The position numbers were made by a program, and so were the translations under genes. Shown here in pieces: positions 32,848 to 45,813 of a stretch of 64,000 nt of DNA; the stretch's first letter is position 1; each line of letters starts with the position of its first letter. This DNA is from Daucus carota subsp. sativus (taxonomy: Eukaryota; Streptophyta; Magnoliopsida; Apiales; Apiaceae): positions 26,219,135-26,283,134 of the forward strand of contig NC_030385.2 of assembly GCF_001625215.2 (NCBI RefSeq), given 5' to 3'. The notes beneath the pieces were generated by a model, which was given only the letters and a program-made list of their open reading frames with translations, did no database searches and was not told where the DNA came from.

Positions 32848-32905
32848 AAAGCTCCTGCATTATATATTTAGTAAGTGATCAAAGTTACAGTAAGTGGAAA
32901 CAAAG

Positions 32906-34747
32906 ATGTTGGTGACTGGGGTTCTAACACCACTTTGGCTTCCACCACCCATCAAATCCAATGCTACAAAAACAACAAACCCTTTTCAAGCTTGCATAAA
33001 ACCATCTAAATTCTATCATTCTACCTGCTTGTCACTCAAAGCCACAGCTGCTTCTGCTTCTGCTTCTTCAGGTACATGGACTGGTCATTCTCAGATTGTT
33101 TACTTTTGCTTCACATTATAAATCTTACTCTTTGCTGGGAATTTTACTTCTTCAATCAGATACAGAATGTAGGCTTTTAAGTAGTTCAATTCTATGAAAT
33201 TTGAGTATGTTGGGTGTTATTGAGGCTAATTTAACCCAAAACCCAACTCCTTTGGGATGACCCCAAAATTTGCATTTTACACACTTAGGGAAGAATAGAT
33301 CTCGTGTACTAAGTGATCAGGCTCCGCCTCCCCGGACCCCTTTACACCCTAATATAGATCGCGGTAGCCTGAGCTCAGATGCCATTGTTAAATGTTTGAA
33401 CCCTAAGCATTTGCGTAAGTCGGGTAATTGCCATCCTTCCAAGATTTCAATCATTGGGTTATTATGACTTCATCCATTAGTTATGTGATAAAATCTTATA
33501 CCATTAGGCCTTTTTTCAACTGATTGTTTTTCAGGTCTAGTGAAGACAGATAAAGTTTAAGGACTGTTTTTCTTCAAATGTATATGCTAAGCTAAAATGA
33601 GTAGGTTTTAGTCACAGATATAAAATGTCTAAGATAAAAATAAGTAGAGCATCAGAGTTCTCAGGTACACAGCAGTAAAAATTTGAGTACTATATCAAAA
33701 ATCAAGTTTGAACGATGAATCTAAACTCGTGCTACAGTTGGAGATACAGATTTAACAGAGGAACCAGCCACCAAAGTAAAATTTCAGACCTCATTGAGTT
33801 TACCAGGATGCTCAAGTACATTATCTCTGCTTGGAACTGGTATGTCAGAAAGTGTTTTTCTTTTTGTGCTGATTTACCAGATCATTTCCAGCTAATAGTA
33901 ATATCATGAGTAAAACAATTTGTAAGCAGAAAACTGAAAAATGATTTAGCAAGAATGTTGTTTTTTCATTTCTGATAACCCGATATGCATCTTATCACTT
34001 TTCTTCGTGCAAGCAGGGTACAGGGAGAAACGTTTTGCGATTGTTGGTGTCAAAGTGTATGCTGCTGGATTATATGTGGATCTTTCAATTTTAGATAAGT
34101 TAGATGCCATGAAAGGAAAATTAGATGCATCTCTGTTTGACTTGATATTTCAAGGTAAATTTACACAGGAGACAGTAAGGATGATATTGAAAGAATATTA
34201 CACATTCTTACGTTAGCTTTGGAAAATGCAGTACCTTTGGAGAAGTCACTACAGATTGTTCTAGTAAGAGATGTTGATGGTAAGACCTTTTGGGATGCCC
34301 TGGATGATGCTATAACCCCAAGGATAAAATCACCGACTACAATCGATGAATCTGCTCTTTCTACATTCCGTAGCACCTTTGAGAAACGAGCACTTAAAAA
34401 AGGGACTTCCATATTTCTGACTTGGCTTAACCCAACAAAAATGCTTGTAAGTATCAATTAATACCATTTTCACATTGGTCTGAAACAATAAGCACTGTGG
34501 AGGTTTTCTCAACATCCAAAAAAGAGGGGGGAAGGGTTCATTACAGACTAAAGTGCTAAATGAATACGTATTATTTGGTGACTTGCAGGTTAGCGTATCA
34601 ACTGAAGGTATGCCTTCTGGTACGGATGCTACAATTGAGTCAAGTAATGTTACACTAGCTCTTTTTGATGTTTTCTTTGGAGGTGAACCAGTCTCTCCTT
34701 CACTGAAAGCTTCAGTAGCCAACGGCTTGGCAACAGCCCTCAAGTAA
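32906..34747 (+). CDS. Plastid fatty-acid-binding protein of the chalcone-isomerase fold (FAP3 type), five exons
   Basis: Exons 32906-33071, 33738-33839, 34017-34154, 34217-34446 and 34589-34747 join in phase to 264 residues. An N-terminal region of about 55 residues rich in Ser, Thr and Ala ([14 protein letters not shown]) resembles a chloroplast transit peptide. Exon 2 gives [20 protein letters not shown], and exons 3-5 give the CHI-fold core with [40 protein letters not shown] and [20 protein letters not shown]. The family lacks flavanone-forming residues and binds fatty acids in the plastid stroma. Similarity to Arabidopsis FAP3 (At1g53520) is very strong. ATG 32906 is chosen over an in-frame upstream GTG. 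It converges on the RLK gene 165 bp away. Confidence 0.93.
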
Positions 34748-34912
34748 ATGCTGCTACATCATTTCTTCAAATGCTGGTACTGAGATTTTTATTTGTCAAT
34801 CCGGTCACTGTAGATATATCTTAACAGGTTGTGTTGTGGTTTTTTGTTGAATCCTCTACTCAACTAGGAACCGAAAAATATTTGTGTGTCAAGAGAACTT
34901 ATCAAGCAAAAT

Positions 34913-36590
34913 TCAAGATTCTGTTTGCAATTGTGGTTTAATACGCTCAAGCATCTTGACAACCTCTGCCATGGTTGGTCTCCTGGTTGGATCCGACTCT
35001 AGACACATTAATGCAATATTGAATACAGCACTAACTTCTTCAGATGGATAAATTTTTATGACACTATCAATCACATACTCTTCCCTCTTCTCTTGAACTA
35101 CGACTTTTACCTGCATTAGCACAATATAGATTTAAGATTCTTGAAGGTAATATGCACAAGCATCAAGTATCTTTTAAATTTTAAATTGTAGATACAAGTT
35201 ATATGACAAATCATTGACTTCCAGAAGAAGGAACTAAATGTAGAGCACTAGGCGCCACCAACGGACAGAAGTAAGACATTCTATTCGTTGATTTATTTCC
35301 TTAGTGATGCTCTTGAGGCTATGGACCTTTATAGAAGTCAGGAAACTATTGCAAGTGTGAAATTCTTAAGAAGTTAAACTTACCCATGTTACTAGTCTAG
35401 TGCCTTCCTCAATGAAAGTTTCATCATTCGGCCTTTTCCCTGTTAAAAGTTCAAGTAGAACAACACCATAGCTGTAAACATCTCCTTTCACAGTTGCCCT
35501 TCCAGTGTCAAAATATTCTGGAAATTTGCACGTTAAAATCAGATAAGTCAAGTTATAAAAAATAATATAGAGAAAAAGGCGAATATATATGATTTATTGG
35601 ACTAACCAGGAGCCAAGTAACCAAAGGTTCCAGCAACTACTGTTGATACATGAGTCTTGTCTGGTTCCATCAATGTTGCTAATCCAAAATCAGAAACTTG
35701 TGCCTCCATATTTTCGTCCAATAAAATGTTGCTCGACTTAATATCTCTGTGAATTATGTGAGGGATACAATCATGATGAAGATAAGCCAATCCCCTTGCA
35801 GCACCTACTGCTATTTTGTATCTTGAAGGCCAGTCAAGAACCTTCTCTGGAGATCTTCCTGCATGATGAAGTGCTCTAGATTTAACTTGAAAATAAGCAT
35901 ATAAATAACTACGCGGTTACAGTGACAAGAATATATCCAGACACCAGAAGTTTAGAACCTCTTGCATTATAAATCTATGTACTATATGAAATAGTGTAAG
36001 AACAGATTAGTTTTAATGACACAAGGCATACCATGAAGCAATGTATCCAAACTTCCGTTAGGCATTAGCTCATAGATAAGGAGATTGTAATGAGGAGCCG
36101 TATAATATCCATGAAGAACCACAATGTTCCTGTGCTTTATATCTCCCATCGCCTCCAACTCTCTTTCAAAACCACGATCTTGTTCTGCACTTCCTCTGTT
36201 AAGCCTCTTGACAGCAAAGGATGTAGAGTCATCTATCTTCAATCTGTAAACCGTCCCATATCCTCCAGCCCCGATTTTATCTTTGTTGCTCAATTTCATT
36301 GTTCTTTTCAACAATTTATTAGATTTCAAAGACTTCATCCTTGATGATCTGAACATCACCAACTTCCCCCCTGTATGCAGACATGAAATGCAGTTAAAAT
36401 GTTGATCCGCAGAATAAGTGACTAATTCATTGTGTACTCGAATAAAAAGAATACCATAGGAACTGTCTTGTATAACCAGATTCTTCCTTTGCCAGCGTCG
36501 ATAGATGAGCACAGCTATGACAATCTTTCCGATTACAAATGCAACAATGCAAACTGTGATGTAGAGTGCTAGAAATCGAGGTTGACCCAT
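34913..36590 (-). CDS. Receptor-like serine/threonine kinase of the At1g78530 type, five coding exons
   Basis: Exons (minus strand) 36455-36590, 36032-36370, 35607-35858, 35384-35517 and 34913-35110 join in phase to 352 residues. A very short N-terminus is followed by one transmembrane helix (about 7-31) and a basic stop-transfer segment (YRRWQRK), then a full kinase domain: glycine loop [15 protein letters not shown] lysine, catalytic HRD (195-197), DFG (215-217), and APEYFDTG. There are no leucine-rich repeats, so the protein cannot bind a ligand through an LRR ectodomain. It matches At1g78530 along its entire length. ATG 36590 follows a TTGCAG acceptor six bases upstream, so a 5'-UTR intron is likely, with the leader exon in the CT-rich region near 36900-37190. 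Confidence 0.95.
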
Positions 36591-38230
36591 TCGTTCCTGC
36601 AACGTAGTAGCAATCTGAAAACTGTAAAGTAATGAATTTTGTCAAGTAGTCTTCCTCCTCACCCTAGTGCAGAAACTGTAATATTGCATGTACATAACTA
36701 CAAGAGAACAAGTCGTATGAAAACTGATATCAAGGGTTCAAGAATGAAAAGTCATTATGAATAGTAAGATTTGAAAAATAATAGAGTGGCCACTGTTCAT
36801 ATCGCAAGCTGGCTAATAGGAAAGGTTAGCGTTGAGTTTATTATAGGATTTAGAAGAATCCATATCAAGGACTTGAAGAGATCATAGCAATCGCTTCTTC
36901 TCAACATAAAACACACGCAGAGAAAGAGAGAGAGAGAGGGAGGGAGAGAGAGAGGAGAGGGAGAGGGGGGGAGGGAGGGAGGGAGGGAGAGAGAGAGAGG
37001 TTGCCACCAAGCTAAATAAAAACACACAAGAAAGCCTAATGAAGAAACTGAAGCTTTGACAAAATATGAATGTGAAAGAAAAGAATGGAGGCTAACCAGA
37101 GAGAAAAGCTTTTGCCAGAGAGACTGAGAGCTTGAGGAAGGTTTTACCAAACCTTTCACACGTAAACTTTGTCCTTGGAGATGCAAAAGCAGTGTTTATG
37201 AAGAAATGATTTGTATGATGGATGACCAAAGAGTCTAAAAAGAAGGCTTGTACTGTACATAAATTAGGTGAGAGTATCTTTTATTTATTATACTTCCCCA
37301 ATGGTACTTAACGTAAATATATGATTAAATTACAAAAAAAGGTTGATAAAGTAGATGCCACGTGAGTAGTGAATTTAACGTAATGCCAAGAAGCAGCTCC
37401 CAGATTATGGTGCTGTATCGCCGTTGTTGACATTACTGTCACTTCCACACTTCGTGCGGAACAATCATAAATTAAGGATTCCGTTCACCAAAGTAAAGTT
37501 TTACTTTTACCGATATCATATAAAAGAGGTCGAGAGTTCAAGTCACAAATAATTTAAAATTTCAGAATTTTAGCAAAAACTGGCATTTGTAGCAAGGAAA
37601 ATTTCCAACACGAAAGCGGGTGTTAACATCATGCAAGAACAAAGCATGTTAAGTTTGTGTAGCACAAAAAGTAGAGGATTTTTTCAGGGAAACATGTGAT
37701 TCGGTGCTGTCACCATATGATTTGTACCACTTGTCCTTGCAAAATCTGAGGGATGCTGGGGAATTAATGAAGGCAGCAAAGCACATACAGTGTGAATGGA
37801 TATATGAACAGCTCTGTCACAGAATATCAGTCTAGTATTATCTTCGTCCATAAAGGCTATGACAGACACAATGAATCATGTGAAACAAACACGTAGCTAA
37901 TCATATCTTCTTTTACTGGAATAACCTGTGAAATTCTGGGTTGGCCTTGGTAGGTGATAGGTATGACAAATCATTATGCATGCATGACATCTAGATGTGG
38001 GTGTGAGATGCAGATCAAAATATCACACACAGATCAAAAATCCACGAAAGGTCTAAAGCTGTACAAATATATATATGTGCTGTGACAAAAATTTGTTGGT
38101 AAATATGTACTTAAAGACACAAATCTCTAAAGTTATGAAAATTCATTATCAGAGATGCTCTTCCCGCCCTGAAAGGGGTACATATTCTCTGGCAAACAGG
38201 TCATACAAGGGAATATACATCGCGAGAGGG
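36591..38230. other. RLK 5' leader, promoter and spacer to SH2 gene
   Basis: On the minus strand this holds a probable untranslated exon ending TCTCTCTG before GTTAGC near 37100, a purine-rich microsatellite, and otherwise unassigned sequence. Small frames at 36797-37186 and 37684-37869 are low-complexity or featureless. The final 100 bp is 3' UTR of the SH2 gene. Confidence 0.45.
36919..37000. repeat. GA/GGGA microsatellite in the RLK leader region
   Basis: About 80 bp of almost pure purine on the plus strand ((GA)n and (GGGA)n). On the transcribed strand it reads as a CT-rich leader. Confidence 0.85.
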
Positions 38231-41200
38231 CTAGAAAGTTCTTTTGATCCTGCAAATTGAAATCATTCATAATCAACATATGAGCAAAGAATTAATCGAA
38301 TTTGAAGAATAGAGATTTTAGATTTATGGTGAGTGTCTCTTGCCTTCCTAATCGGGAAAGTTCGGGCTCTTCAAGTAGCATTTCCTTTAGTGGCTTCACA
38401 TTTCTTTCTTTAGCCCCAGAGCTGGCACGACATGAAGAAAACGACTAGTGAGATGTAGGATTGAAAACTATGAACAAAATTAAGCTCAGATGTAAATCAT
38501 ATATAGTAGAGACTAAGAATAATTTCACTTCATATCAAATCAGACAAGTAAATTATACTACAAGTCAAAATTGTAGAATAGAGAAACAGAAAGAATGATG
38601 TACCTGTTGATCAAATCCAAAGAAAGAAGCTTGTGGTGAATATTATAATCACTACCTACATATGTGACTACCAGATTGCCTGCATCTGGGTGGGGCCAGC
38701 TTCTTGATGTAGGAAATCGAAGTACAAATGTCCCAGGATCTTGAAGCCCATTAGGACCTTGGAGTGAAGCTTCTGCTTCTTCTTTTGTGATGAACCCTTC
38801 AATCCACTTCGGTAACACAGAATCCCAAACAACTTTTACCCATTCTTGTGATAACGTAAAAGCTACTGGGTAAAGCCAAGACCAAAGCCTCTCAAAGTTT
38901 TCACGTTTCACTACTTCTTGACATCCAGCAATTTTCCGCAGAAGCTCCAAGTCCTAGAAACAAATAAAACCATTATTTTCCGAACATAATTAAACAAATG
39001 GTGAAGTCCTTTGAGGAAGCACATATGCAATTCAGAGAAAGATAAAGACCTCCACTGATAAATATCTTGTGCTGCAGCATGAAATTTTTTTGAACTCTTC
39101 TTCAATCTCGGAGGACAAATTATCCCAAAGAACCTGTTTGTTTTTTTCTGAAACCGAATTCCAAGCTTTATTTCCATTCTCGATCAGTCCCTTTGACATT
39201 CCTATTTGATGCCTGGAAAATATAAACTTTTTAAATACTACATTGTGCCATGATCCCCCTTGTAGAACAAGTATAGTTGCTAATATATATTGTAGATAAA
39301 ATTTTATAATGCATAATGTCTGTTGGGTGCTGACGAACTGCTACTCTCTTGGTTAGAACGATATATAATTTTATGTAAGCTTTCTTGTTGGCACTGTGAT
39401 TTCCAACACAAATATAGCCATCCAATGCAATTTTTCAGTGTTTAGTAAACATAGCACAATATAGAACATCTCTTGGAATAAATATCAAGTCATTTCCTAA
39501 TACTTGAATTAAGTTTTAATATAATTAAAATGATTTAAGAACTGTAACTTCTACGTCCTCGTCTAGTGGTTAATCAGGCACCACGCAATATCCCTTTTTA
39601 CGTTAATTTTTTTTATTTTTTATTTATCAAAGGTGATAACAAAGTAATAGGTTACACAAGTGAAAACAAAAGGGAATGATACGTATAATTAAATATTTAA
39701 CTAAATTTAGTGTAAAGAAATTAATGTTTCGTTTAGTCTTATGTAGGGTCTAGTTAAATAGTTTTTATTATAGTCATTAAATTAGGATTCGATAAATATT
39801 AGTAAAATTGAGATTGTTCTCTTCTTATGGTTTGTGAACTTGCAATCCAAGCTCTTCCCTCCCTTTTGCGGTTAGGAAACCCTTAGAGTAGTGGTTCTTG
39901 TGCAATTGAACCACCCTAGTTGTTATCCTTTGGATAGTAAACTTATCCACCGAAAGCTCAAACAGAATCAAAATTTGCATTTCTGACATATGGCTACAAG
40001 GGTCCACATGCATCGTATTATTTTGATATGCAGCCAAGCGCTATGCTACATTATGCCAACTTAAAGTTCTAAATTTAAGGGGATGTGAAAGACTTGAAAC
40101 TGAAAGTAATATCCCTGTTAATTACCTGTGATGAAAACATCCCGAGTACAGAGAAACCTGCTCTGCAAAGTTCACAAGTTCTTGCTCAGAAGCTACCTTT
40201 GCGATTTCCTTGAGCATAAGAGACCTCTCACTGAGGCCTTCTAGGCAGTATCTAAATATAGCCGAATCTGAAAATGGAGCTTCACTACTTGAGATGCTAC
40301 AGGATTTAGATATTCCTGCTTCACTACTTTCTGAACCAGATGAACACTTTTCTGCCTCTACATAGGTTTCCTGTAATTTCTGCAAACTTGTAACATTGTC
40401 CTGTTTCAAATGGTGACGACAGGAAAACCATGGGTAAAATTACAATACAGTGTTGCAAAGGATCAGTATAAAAAAGCCATGACCATAAAATGCACACAAT
40501 TAATATATATATTCATCAATGTCAGACACGAACTGCAAATGCCTGTGTTATGCCCAAAATTCAACATCAATATAAGAAGTTTCAACAACCATCAGATGGT
40601 GCATAATAAGATAATATAATCTAAGCATAGTTTCACTTTTCTTCATTGTTATACAAATAAATGCAAAAATAGCAAGAATTTAAATATGAAGAATGCAATA
40701 TTCACCATGCCAGTACTTGAATAGATGTCGAATTTCCAAGAAGTATAGGTAAAACAGCATAACATTTAAATAGCCAACTTATTTGACTATTCTTATCCGC
40801 AACATAAATTAAGTGCAGATACGAGATTTAATACCTAACAAAAATGACATATATATATATAAAAACAACTTGTATATATTATGCCATAGGGTTAAATTAT
40901 CATTATCTTGCCAGACATTCTTATTATAGCAAGTTCATGGAGTAGTTAATGCAGCAGTTTTAAATTACTTTGTTAACAAATTATAGTCAAAAGGTAAAAC
41001 ACCTACCTTGTTACAAATCAAGGCAGGAGGGTTGCCTTCCCTATTGACTTGCTCCAGCAAAATACCAACCCTGCCTAATGCAAGTGGTTTCTCTTGTGCT
41101 AATTTAATACGTTTTGATGATGGGCTTTGTTTTTCTGCACTCACGGTATTCTGCGGAATATCGGAGGATTCTTCACCCATACCAAAAGACTGAGAAGAAT

Positions 41201-44200
41201 TAAGTAAATGCATGGAAGATGTTTGGTGTTTCCACGTTGATGGAGAAGCACGGGGATAACGATGTCGAGAAATACAGCGAATTGGATGGGATATTGCTCT
41301 AAAAAAAGGATATTTCCCTAAATCTGGAATTTCGAATCCAAGGCAGAACAACTTATTGTCACACTTCGATGAAAGCTGAAATGTAAGCAGACAATATAGG
41401 GTTATTGCAATTATAATAATATATATAAAGAACTATGATGCATTAGCTAGACAATGAAAAATAAGCTACAGGTTATATTAAATAATTATCTACCCATGAG
41501 TAAAAGGCAACAGTGATGCACAAGTTGAATTTGAATCATCGGCCATATCAAGTTGCTAGATGATCCTTAAATATCATAAGTCAATATAGAGTTTTGAAAG
41601 ACAATGGATATTTAGCCATAATATGTGAATAGATTGAAACGGATAATAACAAAAACAGCTCTATTCATAATTAATAGAACTCTTTATATGTAACAAAACA
41701 ACACTGCTTGTATAGGTACTAGGTAGTCCTTCCTTCCCAACAATCAGCATGAGTAGTAAATATATCAGAGTACTAAATGATATTATTCCACCGGCGCAAA
41801 ATGGGTAACGTGATCATTATAATACGCCACAACTAGTGGCGGAAGTAGAAATTTGAGGTAAAGAGGGAATAGGCCTATTTCATTTACATATGCTAAAATT
41901 CAGAGAAGGGTATTATTCCATGATTGTTATGACTTTTCTTACAACCAACTATTGCGAAAGCTTATAAAAAAGAAAATATAATCATTAAAATATGCGGAGC
42001 TGGTGATGATTAATTTATTTCCATATGTATAATGATCATAACCCTGTATAAAGGCTTTCACTTGTACTGTTGTAAATCGTGAATCACATAATAAAGAATT
42101 AACTTCCAGTCCTAATTTCAACCACATAACTAGTGTATAGCAATAGGCCTCATCATTAAAAAAACAAGGACGATAACAAACATAAGAATACAAAAAAGGA
42201 ATAATTGATTTATGGTCTCCACAAATCATAAGCAGTCAATAAATCCACAAAGGACATCAGGACATAACATAGACAAGAGCTGTATACAGAAACCACTTCT
42301 TGTGTTTAATTATTTGGTAATGTATGGAATCTTCTGATGATTTTAATAATAAATTAATTACCGTGCACATCATCAATAGCGTAGATTTTAAGTTTTTAAT
42401 TTATGATATAGGAAATATGTAAGTTGATATTAGTTTTCTGCTTAGAAAAAACCAAATAAGTGTTCCTTTTCACCAAGCAGCGGTCTGACATAAAATGAAA
42501 ATTGAAGGGACATTAAGATGATGTAAGAACTAATTTTAGCCAATATATATACGTTTCAGACCGTACTAGTATCTATAAGATAACATGGCTAGACTACAAC
42601 TTAAATATGGCAAGACATACTTGTTAAGTAGTGCTTTTGTAGAAACATAAGAATATGGGTTTTGGGAAGTTCTACATTTCAAAAAATTTCTTTGATACCC
42701 AATCTCATGCCAATCAGGAATGAAATACTGTTGAAGAATTGTAATGTAAGAAATGTCGGAAGAGAAAATAATTGATACAATGAATATTGCTTACTATATA
42801 TCTTCTAGAAAATAGAATAAATATTAATTAGCTCCTTGGCTTCCATTATATCTGAATTAGTATCATGCATATCCTTGTAATCAAAAATAAGAGATGCCTG
42901 CCACAAGCTTCATCAAACTACCTGAGATATCTTGAGTTTAAAAGAAGCGCGGCCATTAATTAGTTTACTTGGTCTATCCCAAGAGGCAAATTCAATTCCA
43001 TCATAACTTGTAAGAAGAGGAGCTTCAGCATCAATTGGCTTCTCAACAGGTGCCTCATTGTCAGCATATAAAAGTGAAGCCACAACCTACCAAAACAAAC
43101 AATGGACATGATTTCAAACTCCTTCAACATTCATAGCTCCTTCAAGCTTAATACAAACCTCCACATCCTTGTTCACAGGCTGGCCAATAGCATCCAGTAA
43201 GATGACATCTAACGAGAAGTTCCTACGGCAGGATGCCTGTATTAACCAGAAGGCAAGAAATAAATGCTTTAAATTACACTAAAGGAAAGGTATCTACCCC
43301 TTAATTAAGATGACCTGTATTTCTGCACAAGTCATAATGCAAATTAGGGATCCCTTTCAATTCTCCATGTCAACAAAAAAATCAAAGAAGTTAATATCTA
43401 TTATGGCGTAATAATTCTCACAGCACCCGCTTTTTTTTTCTTAGTGTGTAAATTAACATTGAAAACGGAATGGTAGCAGTAGTCACACATACATGCAGTG
43501 CACTAAATGATTGTTCTTCAACACAACAATTGAAGCACATCTCCAATTCACATATTATACTTCCTCAGTAATTGCAGCATGACAATAATACATTAATATT
43601 GAGAGGGAGAAACATTATTAACCTTTCCACCAACAATGCCCCACACTCCATCAAATTCTTCATCAATGTCTGAGGCACTTGATTCATCAATAGATAATTG
43701 TAGAGGGGGATCCTGGCATCAGAAAATATGTTAAAAAAAATATTCTGAAATTGTCAGTGAGTGTAAGATTGTTGCTAGCATGTACCTTTAGGTAATAATT
43801 CTTCAGAGGTGACGTCGGTGACAAGATCTCCACTCCATGGACATAACCCTGTATCTCATAACTACCTGCAGCTTCTCCATGAGTAGAAGAGAGAGACACT
43901 AGTCCCGGACCATTTAAATGTGAGTCCCTATTCAATGCAGAAGACAAGGGCTTAACTCCAACAAGTGCCCCATTGGTGTAAAGACGAACAAAATCAACAG
44001 AAACCTGAACAAAGCCATGGTGCAGACACATTAATAAAGTTATTCAGGAAAGAGCAAATAAAAAGCCGTCTTTTTTCATTGCAAGGACATCTTGTGATGC
44101 TTTTTTTTTTTTCATCCTCATTGCACATCTCACTTCCTCAAAGGAATATGAATAACAAATATGACAATAAAATATATAGGGTGAATATCAGAATCTGTTA

Positions 44201-45147
44201 GTTAATATACCTCGCATCCAACATGAACCCATTTCTTCAAAGGAAACTCGGTCTTAGAAGAAGCACAGGTGTTCTCTATCCATGACTGATCCCCAGGGCT
44301 AGGTGCTTCTTGGTGTAGAAAACTCAAGGGAAAAAGCATCAATTTCTTCTTTTCATTCAGCCCAAGGAAGGGAACACTACAAGTCCCATCAGTATTAACC
44401 TGTACAGCGACAAGAAATGAGTAAACATTTTTAACCATGAAAAAACAGACATTATGTGTGTAAAGTTTTCAATTTCACTAGTTTCTTATGGTACATTGTG
44501 ATTGGGACTCGTAAATACTCGATAGGAACTCAAATCCAGAACTCCCTACGTGCACTAACCAAAACCTGACTAGTGATTAATATCATCAAGGCATGACCTT
44601 CACAATCAGATTGTACATTTAATAACAAATTTATTAAGTACTGGTACAAACACATGAAAAAGCATAAAGCAGTTAGGTCCATATAACAATACATCATTCC
44701 AATCAACAAAATTAACAAAATCAAAGAACCAAAAACATAATAATTATCAAACAAATGATAACCCTTTGATGGAACACAACACAAGCAAAGACCCGAAAAA
44801 TTCTGAAACATATAAAACATCAATGTGTCTATAATTCAACTCCAATTCAACCAACAGAAGCAGACACAAACCCAAGTAATCAAAACAACAAAAGGTGAAG
44901 AAAAGTAAAGCAAAGCCCCTAAAAGCAAGAAACAAGAAAAGGGTAAAAACAAAGGAGGAGAGCAAGAAATGAAGAAAAACACCTGATGATGAAGGAGAAT
45001 AGAGGGAAATGAAGTGCAGGTCTGTAGATAAAGCCAGAAACACACTGCAAAACCCCTTGTTGCAGAGTCGTTGTTTTCTTGAATTTCCAATTTGAGATCT
45101 TTTAACATTAAGTAGTCATTCTCTTTCATCGTCTCAGAGGAACCCAT
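38231..45147 (-). CDS. Plant SH2-domain protein (SHA/SHB family), twelve exons
   Basis: Exons (minus strand) 44983-45147, 44211-44399, 43786-44004, 43623-43712, 43159-43236, 42922-43086, 41007-41375, 40126-40400, 39050-39212, 38604-38953, 38344-38421 and 38231-38249 join in phase to 719 residues. The N-terminal half resembles a lectin/glucanase-like fold (FAVCFWLYLQ, FPLKKWVHVGCE, VDFVRLYTNGALVG). A variable Ser-rich linker follows, then the C-terminal SH2 domain with WIEGFITKEEAEASL and the phosphotyrosine-binding arginine Arg650 in GTFVLRFPTS, and HHKLLSLD. SH2 proteins are rare in plants; the Arabidopsis relatives are SHA and SHB. Intron 11 has a GC donor (GAAG|GCAAGA), and the last exon is only 19 nt, encoding IKRTF after the junction. 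ATG 45147 follows the family start; an ATG nine bases upstream is also in frame. Confidence 0.94.
39550..39598 (+). other. Weak tRNA-like / SINE head in SH2 intron 8
   Basis: GTCCTCGTCTAGTGGTTAAT followed by CAGGC looks like the 5' half of a tRNA-Glu/Asp with an A box, but there is no B box or acceptor stem. It may be a truncated SINE. Confidence 0.3.
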
Positions 45148-45399
45148 TGCTATCAAAACCTTAAAGCAACAATCTTTTTCGATTTCTGTTAAGTATGGTG
45201 TTGTGGGGTTGTGTTCATACGGGTTTTGTGTAGTCTTGTGTATGTATCAGTATAATGTATGTATGTATGTATACGTTCGCAGTTAATTAACGGTTGGTTG
45301 GGCGCTGTCTTCATCAGTCTTTGCCACTTCAAGGACTCTTTTTTTTTTTTTAATTATTTATTTTAATAATTTAAACTAATTTAATAGATATAAGTTATA
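45148..45399. promoter_or_regulatory. Probable promoter region of the SH2 gene
   Basis: Directly upstream of the SH2 ATG. A TGTATGTATGTATGTA microsatellite lies at about 45257-45272. No TATA box could be fixed with confidence. Confidence 0.35.
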
Positions 45400-45813
45400 A
45401 GAGTTAAGTTCTATGGAGTAAAAAAAAATTGGAGTATTGGAGTACAAAGTTTGATAAAATGTAATCTAGTCATTTAAATTTCAATTTTTTTTGTCCAATA
45501 ATATTTGTAAATATTTGACAACCTGCACATTATGTTCTGCAACATAAACATCGTGATCAAATGGTAGAATAATTACTTTTATAAATCATAGGACTCTATA
45601 TTCTGCAATATAACTAATAAGCAGAACAATAATCTTAATACTTGTTAAAGTTGAAAGATATTAATGATTAATTGACAATTATGTGCAAGACAACTTATAA
45701 ATGATAGATTATATCAAAATTTGGATAATCAAAGATATTATATAAGATCAAACTAAAAAATTATGATTCGTACTCCAATACTCCAATGTTTTTATGTACC
45801 ATAGAACTTAACT
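45400..45813. mobile_element. MITE family 'GTTAAGTTCTATGG', copy 1
   Basis: 414 bp with inverted ends AGTTAAGTTCTATGG / ATAGAACTTAACT and a 10-bp direct repeat ATAAGTTATA at both flanks (45390-45399, 45814-45823), suggesting a Mutator-like origin. Internal sequence matches copy 2 at 51753-52095 for most of its length (for example AACTAATAAGCAGAACAATA). Confidence 0.8.

Noticed and set aside
33270..33467. 65-codon frame in FAP3 intron 1
   Set aside because: Lies between well-supported exons 1 and 2 and has no similarity to the family or to another gene.
36797..37186. 129-codon minus-strand frame upstream of the RLK
   Set aside because: Largely a translation of the GA/GGGA microsatellite; better explained as untranslated leader.
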